Below are positions 40,501 through 49,200 of a stretch of 64,000 bases of DNA, in pieces. Each line of letters opens with the position of its first letter. Positions within the stretch are counted from its first letter, which is position 1. The notes below the pieces were generated by a model. The model had not been told where the DNA came from, ran no database searches, and was given only the letters and a program-made list of their open reading frames with translations. Made by a program: the position numbers and the translations under genes. The stretch comes from Nocardia brasiliensis (GTDB lineage: Bacteria > Actinomycetota > Actinomycetes > Mycobacteriales > Mycobacteriaceae): the NCBI RefSeq assembly GCF_011801125.1, contig NZ_CP046171.1, positions 992,001 to 1,056,000 of the forward strand, given 5' to 3'.

Positions 40501-41685
40501 CGCGTCCCACCTTTGCCGGGTCGCTCACTACGTTCGCACCTCCCACACCCACCCAAGGACCACGACTTCGAATTCCCCGAGCCACCGAATTCCACCCCGA
40601 AACCGTGGCCCGTCCCAGACCCCCAACCCTCAACCCCATCCGTAACCCCGCGGCCTGACCCCCCATGCCCTCCAACAGAACCGGCCCCACCGAGTGTCCC
40701 CACCCCGCCGGACTTGCCTGTGCCGCCGGGTATTCCGATCCCGCCGGACTTGCCTGTGCCGCCGGGTAATCCGACACCGCCGCTGCCGCCGCAAATCCCG
40801 ACACCACCTAACCTCCCCGTGCCGCCAGAGATCCCGGTACCACCGAGCCTCCCTCCGTCCCCGGATTTGCCGCCGCCACCCGGGGTCCTCACCTCCCCAC
40901 ACCTACCCATCCCACCGGAGATCCCGACACCCCCGGCCCTGCCTGTGCCTCCGACGCCGCCTGGCCTGCCACAAGCCCCGATGTCACCGGACCGAATCGT
41001 CTGGTCCGAGATCCCGACGCCGCCGGACCCGCCCGGTCTGCCACATGCCCCGGTGTCGCCGAGCTGGCAACCACCTAGCGGTCCGCAGTCTTCACTCGCG
41101 CCCGCTCACCTACAGACTCCGGTACCGCCGAACGTTCCTATCTCACTTCAGGTTCCTCTGCAGTCGACGTTGCCCGTGGCGGATACCTCCCCGGGATTGA
41201 GCGCGCCGACCGCCCCACCAGTGGACCCGGGGACACAATCGGGCGGAGCCGGTCGCAACAGTCGGTACGGGCGACGTTCGTACAGCAGCGAAAGCAACAG
41301 CGGCACAACGGTTGTGGTGCGTCCGTACGTCGGGTACGGCGTGTTCGCCGAGTTCGAGCCTGCGTCGGGAGCGCTGCGGGCGACGCCGACGGGTGTGCGT
41401 CCGCTCGGGGGCGTGTATGGCGAACTGGGCGATAGCCCGGTCGTGCTGTATCGGCACCGCGGCAGGTTGGGGTTGCGTATCGGCAACCGGGACATCGATC
41501 TCGACGGCCCGGTCGCGGTCGAATGGGGTCCGAGCGATCAGCGCACCACGCGGTTCGTGGTCACCGTCGCGGGCGCGGTCGCCACCGACCTGCGCTACCG
41601 CTCGCTCCCAGCCGACATGGATCTCGGCCTCCTGATCCGCGATCTCATCGCAGACGCCCCACGCCGCGCCGCCATCTTCGCCTGA
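34552..41685 (+). CDS. CpnT-like giant T7SS substrate (2,377 aa)
   Basis: The N-terminus (1-330) is a WXG100-like/CpnT-type domain with AAWLFPPTAPAVEAA and an inner hydrophobic core, matching the start of the second giant gene. Residues about 345-690 are a Gly/Ala/Asp-rich, repeat-containing linker. The middle (690-1850) has acidic and helical modules, including a V-V-I-x-G module (38581-38800) shared with the other giant. Residues about 1850-2190 are Pro-rich, with repeated PPDLPVPPG units. The C-terminal 130 residues are a beta-rich domain of unknown function, a possible toxin tip. No catalytic motif is recognised. The function is probably a secreted interbacterial or host-directed toxin by family; this is inference. 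Confidence 0.75.
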   Translation: MIELPGWLEWLEPIVGMEWPEGNEDQMWALAQDWHTAAADLRTILGDIDAAKSASLTAYPVGEGVEEMVKGFDSMRSGDGSDHDQSLEKLATLFDQIGESAANVGTEIEYAKLMYWSSLGLLAAELAAAWLFPPTAPAVEAAAIGLTRVAVRVIGQRVAAAIARHVGKIVASKFAKFMVRHVAIDTALGTLQELGVQQWQVDQGHRKGINWEQVAVTAVSSAAGGAAAGPFGDWLGNKLSAEMKPWMRAAITGPAAGLVGAGAGFVAATGTQFGIDAAKNGWGDAWNNLKHTPVDWRMFTAGASNGAMSAVNKVGAQHAWGSMRPEMFGRPDFGARFGEAVNGLGGAQTTDGARVGLGGAGDGSRAVDGDGVGTSGDGGRAVSGAGAGTAGDGSRTDSGAGARSAGDASRAAGDGSGATRPTGNSGAEGDNGRPARGGVGQAEGNRLSNAGDGSAAGDSTGRSSDAVRGADRADREAVSNSRASDAAARTDDNSGAHGRSEPGVRAEPTAAQLDSTGIANQRDGAATQDAGIGSGAEGRIDATTTGSEPGTAHTGPADRVATPTLTANTNAGSAQQGSAGTAAGGESRSTSTSSSPLRSAVGDSRAHTGSDAPRVDQPRAGVEARSETSEGRAGGDSRNPVRAGEARGHAGEGRGQPGEARGRAGDDRGRVGEMRGQAGGGRGGRGPDHGFPPVLPDGDYPVQLTRTILFDENGIPRQYRETDPPPRASELHDVDVGRRPPEPDGAPDEPASGSGGAGNKPPGEPPLPASADEPDDHSNAKRDTDSDASLEPDEIVRADETRPLTIDIEGEQVRLALRPDGEDRWRAAPATEGAEPARRDRPEEGERKSAVRRAWERFRDRIHVRGYVGDNPKYPSGSGEDGRGQTALRDGVASAPDLFDRSAPTPAPHPPHNPDIPTMGPAPEPGAGNAPNVARILKEGATLWKNRELVPLLGHLSGRERDVAGDFVAPRTEDGAEYRFWVSDADPDLVRETITDLFEVGRMSAEEARSVLTDALAVADPGQRQRIVEDMERLGLISADEATVLEPEPLAPAEPAAAPADPPSADESLTHLADRLGFELPDDDPATVRRTIDEQEYRTLREAAAVEGLADAYRRFHEEQTRPYTRDEVTVRDSRSALPESDQRRRRPGELDGPDARRHDEGRHDEGDDEFDFYEDEFDEGSTDRRRSRRGEPDPAGQPIPYAEEVSFFDENPMGRFLKEINAAFDGSPGVQDYTPVGNGADPLKEWGDIGPDDNELGRDQGPRTYFEHALRRDQLRDELSTWAQMFGLDIDSVSPRRIDELRAANQARADRLAAFADAAEIRLYPESADQPTVGEPFGDQVVRIPVGDDVSDRLVVIDGPQDRAAALARVLAEHPDLAQAVNRGAVQVDFHQARTDRNGRIHLEPVGTPEVYHHREQIEGRDLAVTLLRDSDGRWRPVLLDDTDAPHTAPAGGEAAAAASRPREEMLAGLVDLARSLGLQTDALRPDQLARTIADLKLDNAVRAGQIEALADFARSMNEIASFNDISDARSQLATRLGIPEAELTAQRLADALADTSFRNALRAQQVADLVAYAKQLRDLDPGVFATARDQLARQLGVDPAALFPPKYTKNEAGRLVHGLDSKSLDPKKLRKLFAQLESAGEQDLLKRALTAYVDALIRVDPYADVPRGDLSADPRVTGEPPIHDPEAIHAVRDIIGEAFASGDPLELGHALAAHHARQDGDGTGDRDGDNTAGRPDPNRDWARLVGVDLADADDATFRKVYEAYRDGKIEKHEGLDPKELAAEIAKLRDEVRQRATQIRCLAALAEDFYAAPDQHSGDTPHGRPSEGPNTRHLSGPDEDPSTSAPPTAPPPRPGSGGAAERPPVSGDQPTGATPAPKSTGTDSPAQQRVSADRSGSAPPERPSDRAKEGSVREEPARQPDSTHATDDPARRPVADPTARPEPSRRAGQPNESESQPDADTHTNRGDDREPPESGTPEDDSHRVPPLPGRSLRSHLPHPPKDHDFEFPEPPNSTPKPWPVPDPQPSTPSVTPRPDPPCPPTEPAPPSVPTPPDLPVPPGIPIPPDLPVPPGNPTPPLPPQIPTPPNLPVPPEIPVPPSLPPSPDLPPPPGVLTSPHLPIPPEIPTPPALPVPPTPPGLPQAPMSPDRIVWSEIPTPPDPPGLPHAPVSPSWQPPSGPQSSLAPAHLQTPVPPNVPISLQVPLQSTLPVADTSPGLSAPTAPPVDPGTQSGGAGRNSRYGRRSYSSESNSGTTVVVRPYVGYGVFAEFEPASGALRATPTGVRPLGGVYGELGDSPVVLYRHRGRLGLRIGNRDIDLDGPVAVEWGPSDQRTTRFVVTVAGAVATDLRYRSLPADMDLGLLIRDLIADAPRRAAIFA
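35630..35830 (+). repeat. Gly/Asp/Ala-rich tandem degenerate repeat inside the giant gene
   Basis: Short repeats of the type GDGSRAVDG and GAGAGTAGDGSR occur in the linker after the N-terminal domain. They are coding and flexible, typical of T7SS toxin linkers. Confidence 0.6.
40687..41000 (+). repeat. Proline-rich tandem repeat (PPDLPVPPG-like) in the giant gene
   Basis: Units of about nine residues (PPDLPVPPG, PPGIPIPPD and similar) recur through residues about 2045-2150. They form a stiff extended stalk before the C-terminal domain. Confidence 0.75.
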
Positions 41686-41928
41686 CCGCACGTCCGCACG
41701 TCCGCAGACCGGCAAGAGAACTCTGACTCCCGACTGCTGCCGTTGCCACGGCCAGCGGCGGATGCGGCCAAATCTGGCACGTCCGCACCCAGGCGATGAA
41801 ACCGCAGTTCAGCACCGATGTCGCCCGGGCCGCCGTCGGTGTCCGACAGTGTTGTGTCGTTCTGCGGTTTTGTGGCACAGTCGAGCGCGCGGAAGCACGA
41901 GGGCCGATCGGGCAACTAGGGTGATCGT

Positions 41929-42420
41929 ATGGCGGAATGGCGGGCGTTGACCGACGAGGAGATCGTCGAGTTGGCCACTCGGTTGCGGTCGTTGCAGTGG
42001 TCGTGGCGGCTGGACGATGCCGGGACGGTGGCGGCGGAATTCGGCTGGGAGGTCGTGCTCGCCGAGCCCAACTGGGTGATGCTCGATGTCGGGCTCGGCG
42101 TCGATACTGGGCGATTCGTCGGTTGGGAAGGCCAGGCCGACTACATCACGGTGCAGGTCACCGGTGGTGCTCGCGATCAATCGCCAGAGCGGGCGCAGAC
42201 CCGCGACGCCTTCGCCAGGATGGCCGCCGCATTGACGGCCGCGTTCGGTGAGCCCACCACTCGGAAACCGGGCAAGTCCGCCGAAGTTCGGTGGGCGGGC
42301 GCGGAAACCACTGTGATGCTGCAGTTTTCCGGCGTCGTTGTCGAATTGTCCTTGGTGACCAATGCCAAACAGGCGCTGCGCGATCAGGCTGTCGAACTCG
42401 AAGAGCAAGGAACGAATTGA
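41929..42420 (+). CDS. DUF6301 family protein, candidate immunity gene
   Basis: This 163-aa protein begins MAEWRALTDEEIVELATRL and has the DUF6301 pattern (WSWRLDD, WEVVLAEPNWVMLDVG). Such genes occur next to T7SS toxins in Nocardia and relatives and are believed to act as immunity proteins. Its stop overlaps the TTG start of the next gene (TTGA), so the two are coupled. Confidence 0.75.
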   Translation: MAEWRALTDEEIVELATRLRSLQWSWRLDDAGTVAAEFGWEVVLAEPNWVMLDVGLGVDTGRFVGWEGQADYITVQVTGGARDQSPERAQTRDAFARMAAALTAAFGEPTTRKPGKSAEVRWAGAETTVMLQFSGVVVELSLVTNAKQALRDQAVELEEQGTN

Positions 42421-42866
42421 CCGGGTGGGACGAGTTCACCGCGGGGCTGGCCGCGCAACTGGCCGAGCTGCCCGAGGGGGCGATCGTGAAGCTGACGCAG
42501 TCCACTTCGGCGTCCGAGGTGGCGCCTTACGCGCAATTCCTGCAACTCGCGGACAAATTGTGGGCGGAACTCGTCGGTGACAAGTGGCTCGACCCGGTCG
42601 CGCAAGCAGGGGACGCGGGAAAGCAACTGATCGAAACCGCGGGATGGCGGCAGCCGGATTTCGAGCACAGCGACAACTGGTGGATCGAGTTGCCTTGGCC
42701 GATCCGCACGGCGGATTATGCTCGGCTGGCGTCGATGGTGGTGACCGGGCTGCGCGACGCGCTGCATGTCCCGCAACCCACGGATCTGGTTTATCGGGCG
42801 TGGAATGAGAACACCGGCAATAGCCCGTTGGAGTTGCCGTTGCTGGGGTTGTCCCGGGCCGGATGA
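42417..42866 (+). CDS. TY-Chap-like chaperone/immunity domain protein
   Basis: This 149-aa protein starts at TTG within the overlap with the DUF6301 gene; an upstream in-frame start at 42291 would run far into that gene. It contains WDEFTAGLAAQLAELPEGA, AGWRQPDFEHSDNWWIELPW and RDALHVPQPTDLVYRAW, the layout of TY-Chap domains (YbjN/CesT-like peptide-binding chaperones) found near T7SS toxins. It may hold a toxin before export or neutralise it. Confidence 0.65.
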   Translation: MTGWDEFTAGLAAQLAELPEGAIVKLTQSTSASEVAPYAQFLQLADKLWAELVGDKWLDPVAQAGDAGKQLIETAGWRQPDFEHSDNWWIELPWPIRTADYARLASMVVTGLRDALHVPQPTDLVYRAWNENTGNSPLELPLLGLSRAG

Positions 42867-42990
42867 GCAGTCGCGCGCGGTAGCGCGATATTCGCCGCTC
42901 CCCATCGTGTTCGCTGTGCCAGGATGAATTCGTGCCGCCGTCCCACGGGACGGCCGATATCCGTGTGCCAGACGAGGAGAGTTTCGCGAC

Positions 42991-44790
42991 GTGACCAGAC
43001 CAGACGACGAGGCTGCGCAGGACGGGCCCCGCGCCGAATCGGCTACGGATCGCGAGCCCTCCGAAGCGAGTTCGAACGCCCCGACCGCGCCACCGTCCGA
43101 GCCGGCGCCGCTGTCGGAGGGGCCGTCCCCGGAGCAGGACGCCTTCATGCGCCGCTACTTGCGGACGGTGATGCGCCCCGCCGCCGACGAGCCTTCCGGC
43201 GGTGCGTCGGCGACCGATGACGAGGCCGCTCGCGCGGAGTTCATGCGGCAGTTCTTCGACTCGCTGGCCACCGAGTCGGATGTCGGGGGAAACGCGGCCG
43301 AACTGCTCGCGAGCGCCGGAGTCGAGCCGCCGGACGGGGACGACCCCGACGTGGGGTTCACGCTGATGGGCGCCGCGCCACCGCAGACCGAGGACGTCGG
43401 CGAACGGACCAGCGCGATCAGCCATCAGGTCGCCCGCGAGCTGGGTGCGGGCGGACCCGAGGGGTGGACGCGACTGGAGGCGACCTTCGCGATGGCGGTG
43501 GGCGCCGAGGTGGCGCTGGTCGTCTTCACCGACGAGCAGGGCCGGGTCGCGCGGGCCTTCCCGCCCGATGAGGTGCTCGCGCTCGTCCGGGAACACCGGC
43601 ATCTGTCGGCGCGGCTCAGCGACGGGCCGTGGTGGCGCTATCTGCTCACCCTGACCAACACCGGCGAGGTCGAGGTCGATTACGACTACGGTGACGAGCC
43701 GTTCCCGGACGACCAACTGTTCGCGCCGGAGATCTACCGGGCCGATCTCGAGGTGTATCCGCGTGCGACACTGCCGATTTGGCTCGCCGCGTATCTCGGT
43801 CACGGTGATCGCCAGTCCCGCACACCGTTGGACGCGGCCATTCAGGCGCGCGCGGATCGGGACACGGGCAGGCGCGGCGTGCTGTCCGAACACGACTTCC
43901 CTGCCTTTCCCCTGATGGCCGCCCGGTGGGCCGTGATCGCCGCGGCCTTCGTCGCCGCGGGCTCGGAACTGGGACCTCGGGTGCTGCCCTCGATGAGCTG
44001 GTTCGAGGGTCTCAAGCGCAGTGGTTCCACGCTGTATTCGTTGCCTGGCGGCCGGGCCGTCCTGTCCGGCGGTGTGTGGAACGCGCCTGCGCTGGCCCGC
44101 GCCTACAACGACGGCGAGCCGATGCCGCGACTGTATGCGGGCGCTCCCGAGTGGGTCGCCAATCCGGTGCTGAACGCCAGGGTCGCGGGCGGGCTGCTGT
44201 CGTTCTGCTACTGGTGGGAGGGCGGCAACTGGTATCGCGGTGAGTCGCCGATCGCCGACGAGCTGAGCGACGCGGTGCCCGGCATGTGGACCTCGGAAAC
44301 CGTGGTCGACATCGTCTGCGGGGTGCTCGGAGACGAGGTGAGCGAGCGGCAGCGCGCCGCCGCGGCGACCCTGGTGTCGGCCGCCGAGATCGGGGTGGTC
44401 ACGCGTGCCACGCTGGCCGATGTCTTCGGCGCGGACGGCGAATTCGATGTGGACAGCGCCTTTTTCCAACTTTCCATGGCGGGCGTGACCATGACGCTGC
44501 CGGAGCCGATGCCGCAGGAGGACGCACTGGCTCGGGTGCGTCAGTTCGTCATCGACAGCGGCATGCAGACCTCGCGCTACCCGCTGTCGGACCTGCGCGC
44601 GGAGCGGATCAGCATCGGCTGGATGGTCTACGTGCCGACCAAACCGGGCGAGATCGCGATCGGCCGGGCGATCTTCTATGTCGCCGACGACGGCGTACTC
44701 GAGCAGTCTTCGTCGTCGGTGGCACCGTCGATCTTCATCGCGGAGTTCGAGCAGCGATTCCAACAGCGGCACAGCGGGGTGGAGGCATAG
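42991..44790 (+). CDS. Two-domain YezG-like immunity candidate
   Basis: This 599-aa protein starts at GTG. A low-complexity N-terminus (1-60) is followed by a YezG-like immunity domain at about 145-280 (the WTRLEATFAMAVGAEVALVV region, then WWRYLLTLTNTGEVEVDYDY). Further domains follow, with RVRQFVIDSGMQTSRYP and GWMVYVPTKPGEIAIGR in the C-terminal part. It is unusually large for an immunity protein and may carry two immunity domains, fitting the multi-toxin giant gene nearby. Confidence 0.65.
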   Translation: MTRPDDEAAQDGPRAESATDREPSEASSNAPTAPPSEPAPLSEGPSPEQDAFMRRYLRTVMRPAADEPSGGASATDDEAARAEFMRQFFDSLATESDVGGNAAELLASAGVEPPDGDDPDVGFTLMGAAPPQTEDVGERTSAISHQVARELGAGGPEGWTRLEATFAMAVGAEVALVVFTDEQGRVARAFPPDEVLALVREHRHLSARLSDGPWWRYLLTLTNTGEVEVDYDYGDEPFPDDQLFAPEIYRADLEVYPRATLPIWLAAYLGHGDRQSRTPLDAAIQARADRDTGRRGVLSEHDFPAFPLMAARWAVIAAAFVAAGSELGPRVLPSMSWFEGLKRSGSTLYSLPGGRAVLSGGVWNAPALARAYNDGEPMPRLYAGAPEWVANPVLNARVAGGLLSFCYWWEGGNWYRGESPIADELSDAVPGMWTSETVVDIVCGVLGDEVSERQRAAAATLVSAAEIGVVTRATLADVFGADGEFDVDSAFFQLSMAGVTMTLPEPMPQEDALARVRQFVIDSGMQTSRYPLSDLRAERISIGWMVYVPTKPGEIAIGRAIFYVADDGVLEQSSSSVAPSIFIAEFEQRFQQRHSGVEA

Positions 44791-44792
44791 CG

Positions 44793-45170
44793 ATGACCGG
44801 CAATGAACCGATCGACGTCGACGATCCCGACGCGGACATGTCCAACGAGTACAGCCAGATGTTCTATCGCGGCGAGCGCTATACCGGCGAGGCGGTCGAG
44901 CGGGACGCCGCCGGGACGATCATCGGCTTGTGGACGTTCGTGGACGGATTCGAGGAGGGCCCGAGTAAGAGCTGGTATCCCGACGGCGCCCCCAAGCACA
45001 CCGGCATGGTCGCCAAGAACCGGCCGGTGGGGGAGTGGCGGGAATGGTTCCCGGACGGCAGTCTGCGAGAGGTCAGCGTATTCGAGGCGCCGGGCAAGCT
45101 GGTCTCCCGGAAGAAGTGGAACGACAAGGGTGAGTTGATCGACCAGATCCCGCGGCCCGATCAAGGCTGA
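44793..45170 (+). CDS. YwqK-like MORN-repeat antitoxin
   Basis: This 125-aa protein has degenerate MORN units (WYPDGAPKHTG, GEWREWFPDGSLREVS), the signature of YwqK-type antitoxins. In Bacillus subtilis YwqK is the partner of the YwqJ deaminase toxin. The giant gene downstream encodes a YwqJ-like deaminase, so this is a strong candidate partner. The ATG at 44793 is two bases after the previous stop. Confidence 0.75.
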   Translation: MTGNEPIDVDDPDADMSNEYSQMFYRGERYTGEAVERDAAGTIIGLWTFVDGFEEGPSKSWYPDGAPKHTGMVAKNRPVGEWREWFPDGSLREVSVFEAPGKLVSRKKWNDKGELIDQIPRPDQG

Positions 45171-45395
45171 ATTAGCAGGTGAGAGGCATGTCGGAGGCGT
45201 TACGGGGTTATGCCCGGCACTCTGGTGCCCCTAGATTCTGGGGGTCGGTGGGCCTCTTGTCAGGTGTAGTCGATGAGTGTTGTTGGTGTTACCGTTGTTT
45301 GACTGTTCGCCGCTGCGCACGTGAACGACGCATGAATGGGCGAGTGGGTCGTGAACGGGGGCAGCTGCCCCGGTCGGTACAGGAAGGGGTTCACG

Positions 45396-45749
45396 ATGGC
45401 CGATGAGAAATTCGAGGTCGATCCCGCCGCATTCCGTAAAGCCGCCGGTAAGACCCGTACGGTCGGCACCCGAGTCGCGGGTGTGTGGTCGGACCTGGAG
45501 ACCGCGATCTCCGGCAGAGGCGCGCCCTGGGGCAACGACAAGCTCGGCAAGCAGTTCACCGACGGCGCCGATGGTCAGCCGGGCTACAACGCCTCGAAGA
45601 AGAACATGCACGACTTCGCCGTCGGAGAGAACGGCAGTGAGGGAATGTCGGGCACTTTCGATGGCCTTGCCGACTCGCAAGCGAAGGTTGCCGACGAAAT
45701 CGAGACGATTTTGGAAGAACGCAACCGTCAGGGCTTCGAATACAAGTGA
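45396..45749 (+). CDS. WXG100-like T7SS partner protein of the second giant gene
   Basis: This 117-aa protein starts at ATG 45396 with GGAAGGGG upstream. It has APWGNDKLGKQF and GQPGYNASKKNM, matching the paralogue at 34205. It probably forms a helical hairpin and directs export of the downstream product. A longer upstream frame is not used. Confidence 0.8.
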   Translation: MADEKFEVDPAAFRKAAGKTRTVGTRVAGVWSDLETAISGRGAPWGNDKLGKQFTDGADGQPGYNASKKNMHDFAVGENGSEGMSGTFDGLADSQAKVADEIETILEERNRQGFEYK

Positions 45750-45765
45750 GTGAAGGTCGATCGCT

Positions 45766-46272
45766 GTGACACCTGACTTTTCGCGTGGTGACGTCGCGGG
45801 GCTCATGGATGAGGTGCAGTCGCAGCTTCGCAATATCGCCCAACTGCAACGGCAGCGCATGGCGCTCGTGGGCAAGGCCTCGGTCCGTGGCGGCCGGGTC
45901 ACCGTGTCGGTGAACGCCGACGGTGTGGTCATCGACGTCAAGTTCGGCCGCAATGTGGAAGACCTCGAATACTCCGAACTCGCCCGCGCGGTGCTGCAGG
46001 CCTCGCAGGAGGCCGCCGCCGACGTGATGCGCCGGTCACAGGAGTTGATGGCGTCCGTCCAGGAGGATCGTGCCCGGCTGCCGAAGCTGTCCGACCTGGT
46101 CGAAGGCATGCCTGACCTGCGCTCGATGATGCCACCGGTGGAGCGCGCCCCGCAGTCCAAGCCCGACGCGTTCGACCGCACCGCCGCCGACCAGGCGATG
46201 ACGTTCGACAATGTGGAAACCGTCGAGCAGGTCAAGCCGAAGAAGCCGGGGGTCACCGATTCCGGTTGGTAA
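45766..46272 (+). CDS. YbaB/EbfC-like (EspL-type) protein
   Basis: This 168-aa protein has a YbaB/EbfC-type N-terminal domain (GGRVTVSVNADGVVIDVKF, then helices) and a Pro/Met-rich tail. In mycobacteria similar proteins lie in ESX loci (EspL) as chaperone- or regulator-like components. The GTG start lies 17 bp after the WXG partner. The first giant gene has no such companion. Confidence 0.78.
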   Translation: MTPDFSRGDVAGLMDEVQSQLRNIAQLQRQRMALVGKASVRGGRVTVSVNADGVVIDVKFGRNVEDLEYSELARAVLQASQEAAADVMRRSQELMASVQEDRARLPKLSDLVEGMPDLRSMMPPVERAPQSKPDAFDRTAADQAMTFDNVETVEQVKPKKPGVTDSGW

Positions 46273-46289
46273 TCGGGTGGTGACCAGCT

Positions 46290-49200
46290 ATGGGCGATTT
46301 TTGGAGCGGCGTAGTCGATGTACTCGGATGGGTCGCCGGTACTGACTGGCCGGACGGTTCCGAGACCGGCATGCGCGGTTTGGCCGGTGATTGGCGTAAT
46401 GCGGCCGAGGGCATCCGGGGTATCGAGTCGGATATCATGGCCGCGAAAAGCGCCGCCCTTGCCGCATATCCGCACGGTGCGGCCCGCGACGAGATCGGCG
46501 CGGTCTTCCAGAAATTGTGGGACGGCACCGGCGCCAAGAAAGAGCAAGAAAACCAAAATCTGAAAAAGATGGCGGAATTCTTCGACGGCATCGCCGACTC
46601 CTGTGATCAGGTGGGCGATGAAATCGAATACGCCAAATGGATGATGGCCTCCTCGCTGGCGCTGCTCGCCCTCGAGATCGCGGCCGCGTGGGCCTTCCCG
46701 CCTACCGCGCCGGCCGTGGAAGCAGGCGCGGTTATCGCCACCAGATTCGCCATCAGAATGATCTCGCAGCGGGTGATGGCCGCGATCACCAGAGCGCTCG
46801 CCAAGATGGTCACCTCGGCCTTCGCCAAGTGGTTCATGAAGCACGTCGCCATCGACCTGGCGCTGGGCACCATGCAGGACCTGGGCATCCAGCAGATGCA
46901 GGTCATGCAGGGCCACCGCAAGGACGGCATCAACTGGCAGCAGGTCGGCATGACCGCCCTGTCCTCCGGTCTCGGCGCGGCGGCGGCGGGCCCGGTCGGC
47001 GACAAGCTCGGCAGCATGCTGGCCGGCAAGATGAAGCCGTTCTTCGCGGGCGCGATCACCGGAATGGCCGCGGGCACAGTCGGTGCTGTCGCTGGTGCGC
47101 TACCGCAGTTCGCCCTCGACGTATATAAGAACGGTTGGGACGCGGCATTCAACAACCTCGACCCGCGCATGTTCACCGCGGGCGTCTCCAATGGCGCGAT
47201 GTCGGGCGGCAACAAGGCTTTGGCGAACGGGTACTTCAGCTCGTCCCCGAAGTGGGGCGGCGGTGTGCGAGTCGACCCCGTCGGCGTGCCGAGGGTCGGC
47301 TCGCTCGGTACCCTCACGCCGACCGGTCTCGGCACCGGCGTGAACTCCCCCGGGGTGCACCCCACTGGGACAAATGGGTTGGGCGCCAACGGTTCTGGTG
47401 CACAGACCGGTACGACTCAGGGGGGTGGCACCGGAACGGGACGTGCCGGTGACGGCACGGGGGCCGGGGGCAACAACAGCGGTCGAACCGGCGACGGATC
47501 TCGCAACACCGACACCAACACCGGTGACGGTTCTTCGCAACGGACTTCGACGGGCGACGGTTCCTCGCAACGGACTTCGACCGGCGACGGTTCCTCGCAG
47601 ACCTCGACAGGTGACGGTTCTTCGCAGCGGACTTCGACCGGCGACGGTTCTTCGCAGCAGCATTCCGGTGACGGCTCGAACCGGGCCAGTCAGTCCGAAA
47701 CCAGTGCACCCCAACATGATCGGGGTGGCTCGGAGAGTCGCGCCAGTGACGGCGGGCGGCACGAGGGCGGCTCCGAAACTCGCTCGGCCGACGGCGGGCG
47801 ACAGGAAGGCGGGTCGGAGAACCGGGCCGGCGCCGCGCCGGAGCACGGCGGTGCTGGCGACCAAAGTCGTAGTGGCGCAACGGATCAGGGTGGCAGCGCG
47901 CAGGATCTCGGCACCGCGGGCTCGCCGCAGCATTCCGGCATCGACGCCGGTGCGCCGATGCAATCGGGACAGGCTGCGCCGCAACATGGTCCGACTACCA
48001 CCGCGGACCCCGCCCGGACCGGTGGCGACGGGTCGCAGCCGAGGTCCGGCGTGCCCGGCGAGGCGCGGCCGCATTCCGGCGCCGAGCCGGTGCGCAGTGC
48101 CGAGCAGGCGCGGACACAGTCGGGTGGCGAGACGAGGACGTCGGATTCCCGGGCTGGTTCGCCGGACGCGCGCCCAGGGGCGGAGCGGCCGCGCGCTGAT
48201 TCGCGGGCCTCCGTAGCGGATCCGAATTCCCGTGCGGGAACACGAGATTCGAACCCCGGCATTCGTGCCGAATCGAGCGGTGAAGAAGCGCCGAAGGCGA
48301 AGCAGCGGGTCGCCAGCGAGGCGGGCGAAGGCGTCCAGGTGCGTCCGGAAGCCGGGGATCCCGCCGTGCGCCCGCAAGCCGACGCACCTCGCTCGGGTGA
48401 GGTGACTCCCCGATCCGTCGACGCCACACCGCGTTTGGGCGATGCGCCGCGTACGGACGATGCGGCACCGCGTACGGACAGTGATGCGCCGCGCACGGAT
48501 GACGCCGCGCCGCGTACGGACACCGATGCGCCGCGCACGGATGACGCTGCGCCGCGCACGGATACCGATGCGCCGCATGCGGATGACGCTGCGCCGCGTA
48601 CAGACACCGATGCGCCGCATGCGGATGACGCTGCGCCGCGCACCGACAGTGATGCGCCGCGCACGGATGATGCGGCGCCGCGCACCGACACCGATGCGCC
48701 GCGTACGGATGATGCTGCGCCGCAAGGGGATCGGCCGCGCACGGGTGAAGCGCCACGGGCCGGGCGGGAACCGGGCGAGGTGGGCGCGCGTCCGCGCGAC
48801 GACGGCCCGACGTCGCGCGACGATGCGGACCCGGCTCAGCATCCCGACCGTGCGGACGGCCCCGACGACCGGCAGCGCGGTGGCGACGATCTCCTGTTGG
48901 TCCCGCCGTTGGTCGGCCCGGACGGCGCGAACACCCCGCACGGGCGGCAGCCGGGCGCCGACGCACCCAACGACGGCTCGCCGCGGCCCGACGGCGACAG
49001 CGAACCCGGTGCTGCGCCCAAGCCACGCGACCCCGACGAACTGCGCGGCAAGTGCGGCCTGCTGTCGGTGGTGGAACTGATCCGCAGGTTCGGTAGCGAG
49101 AACTTCCGCCTGCCGACCCGCGCGATCGGACCGGACGGCATGACCGCGGGTGAACTGGTCGCCTCGGCCGGTGGTGCGCTGCGCGAGTTCCCCGGGGCGG

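Noticed and set aside
48441..48734. CRISPR-like regular repeat
   Set aside because: Repeats are in-frame coding units without spacers; no cas genes are present.
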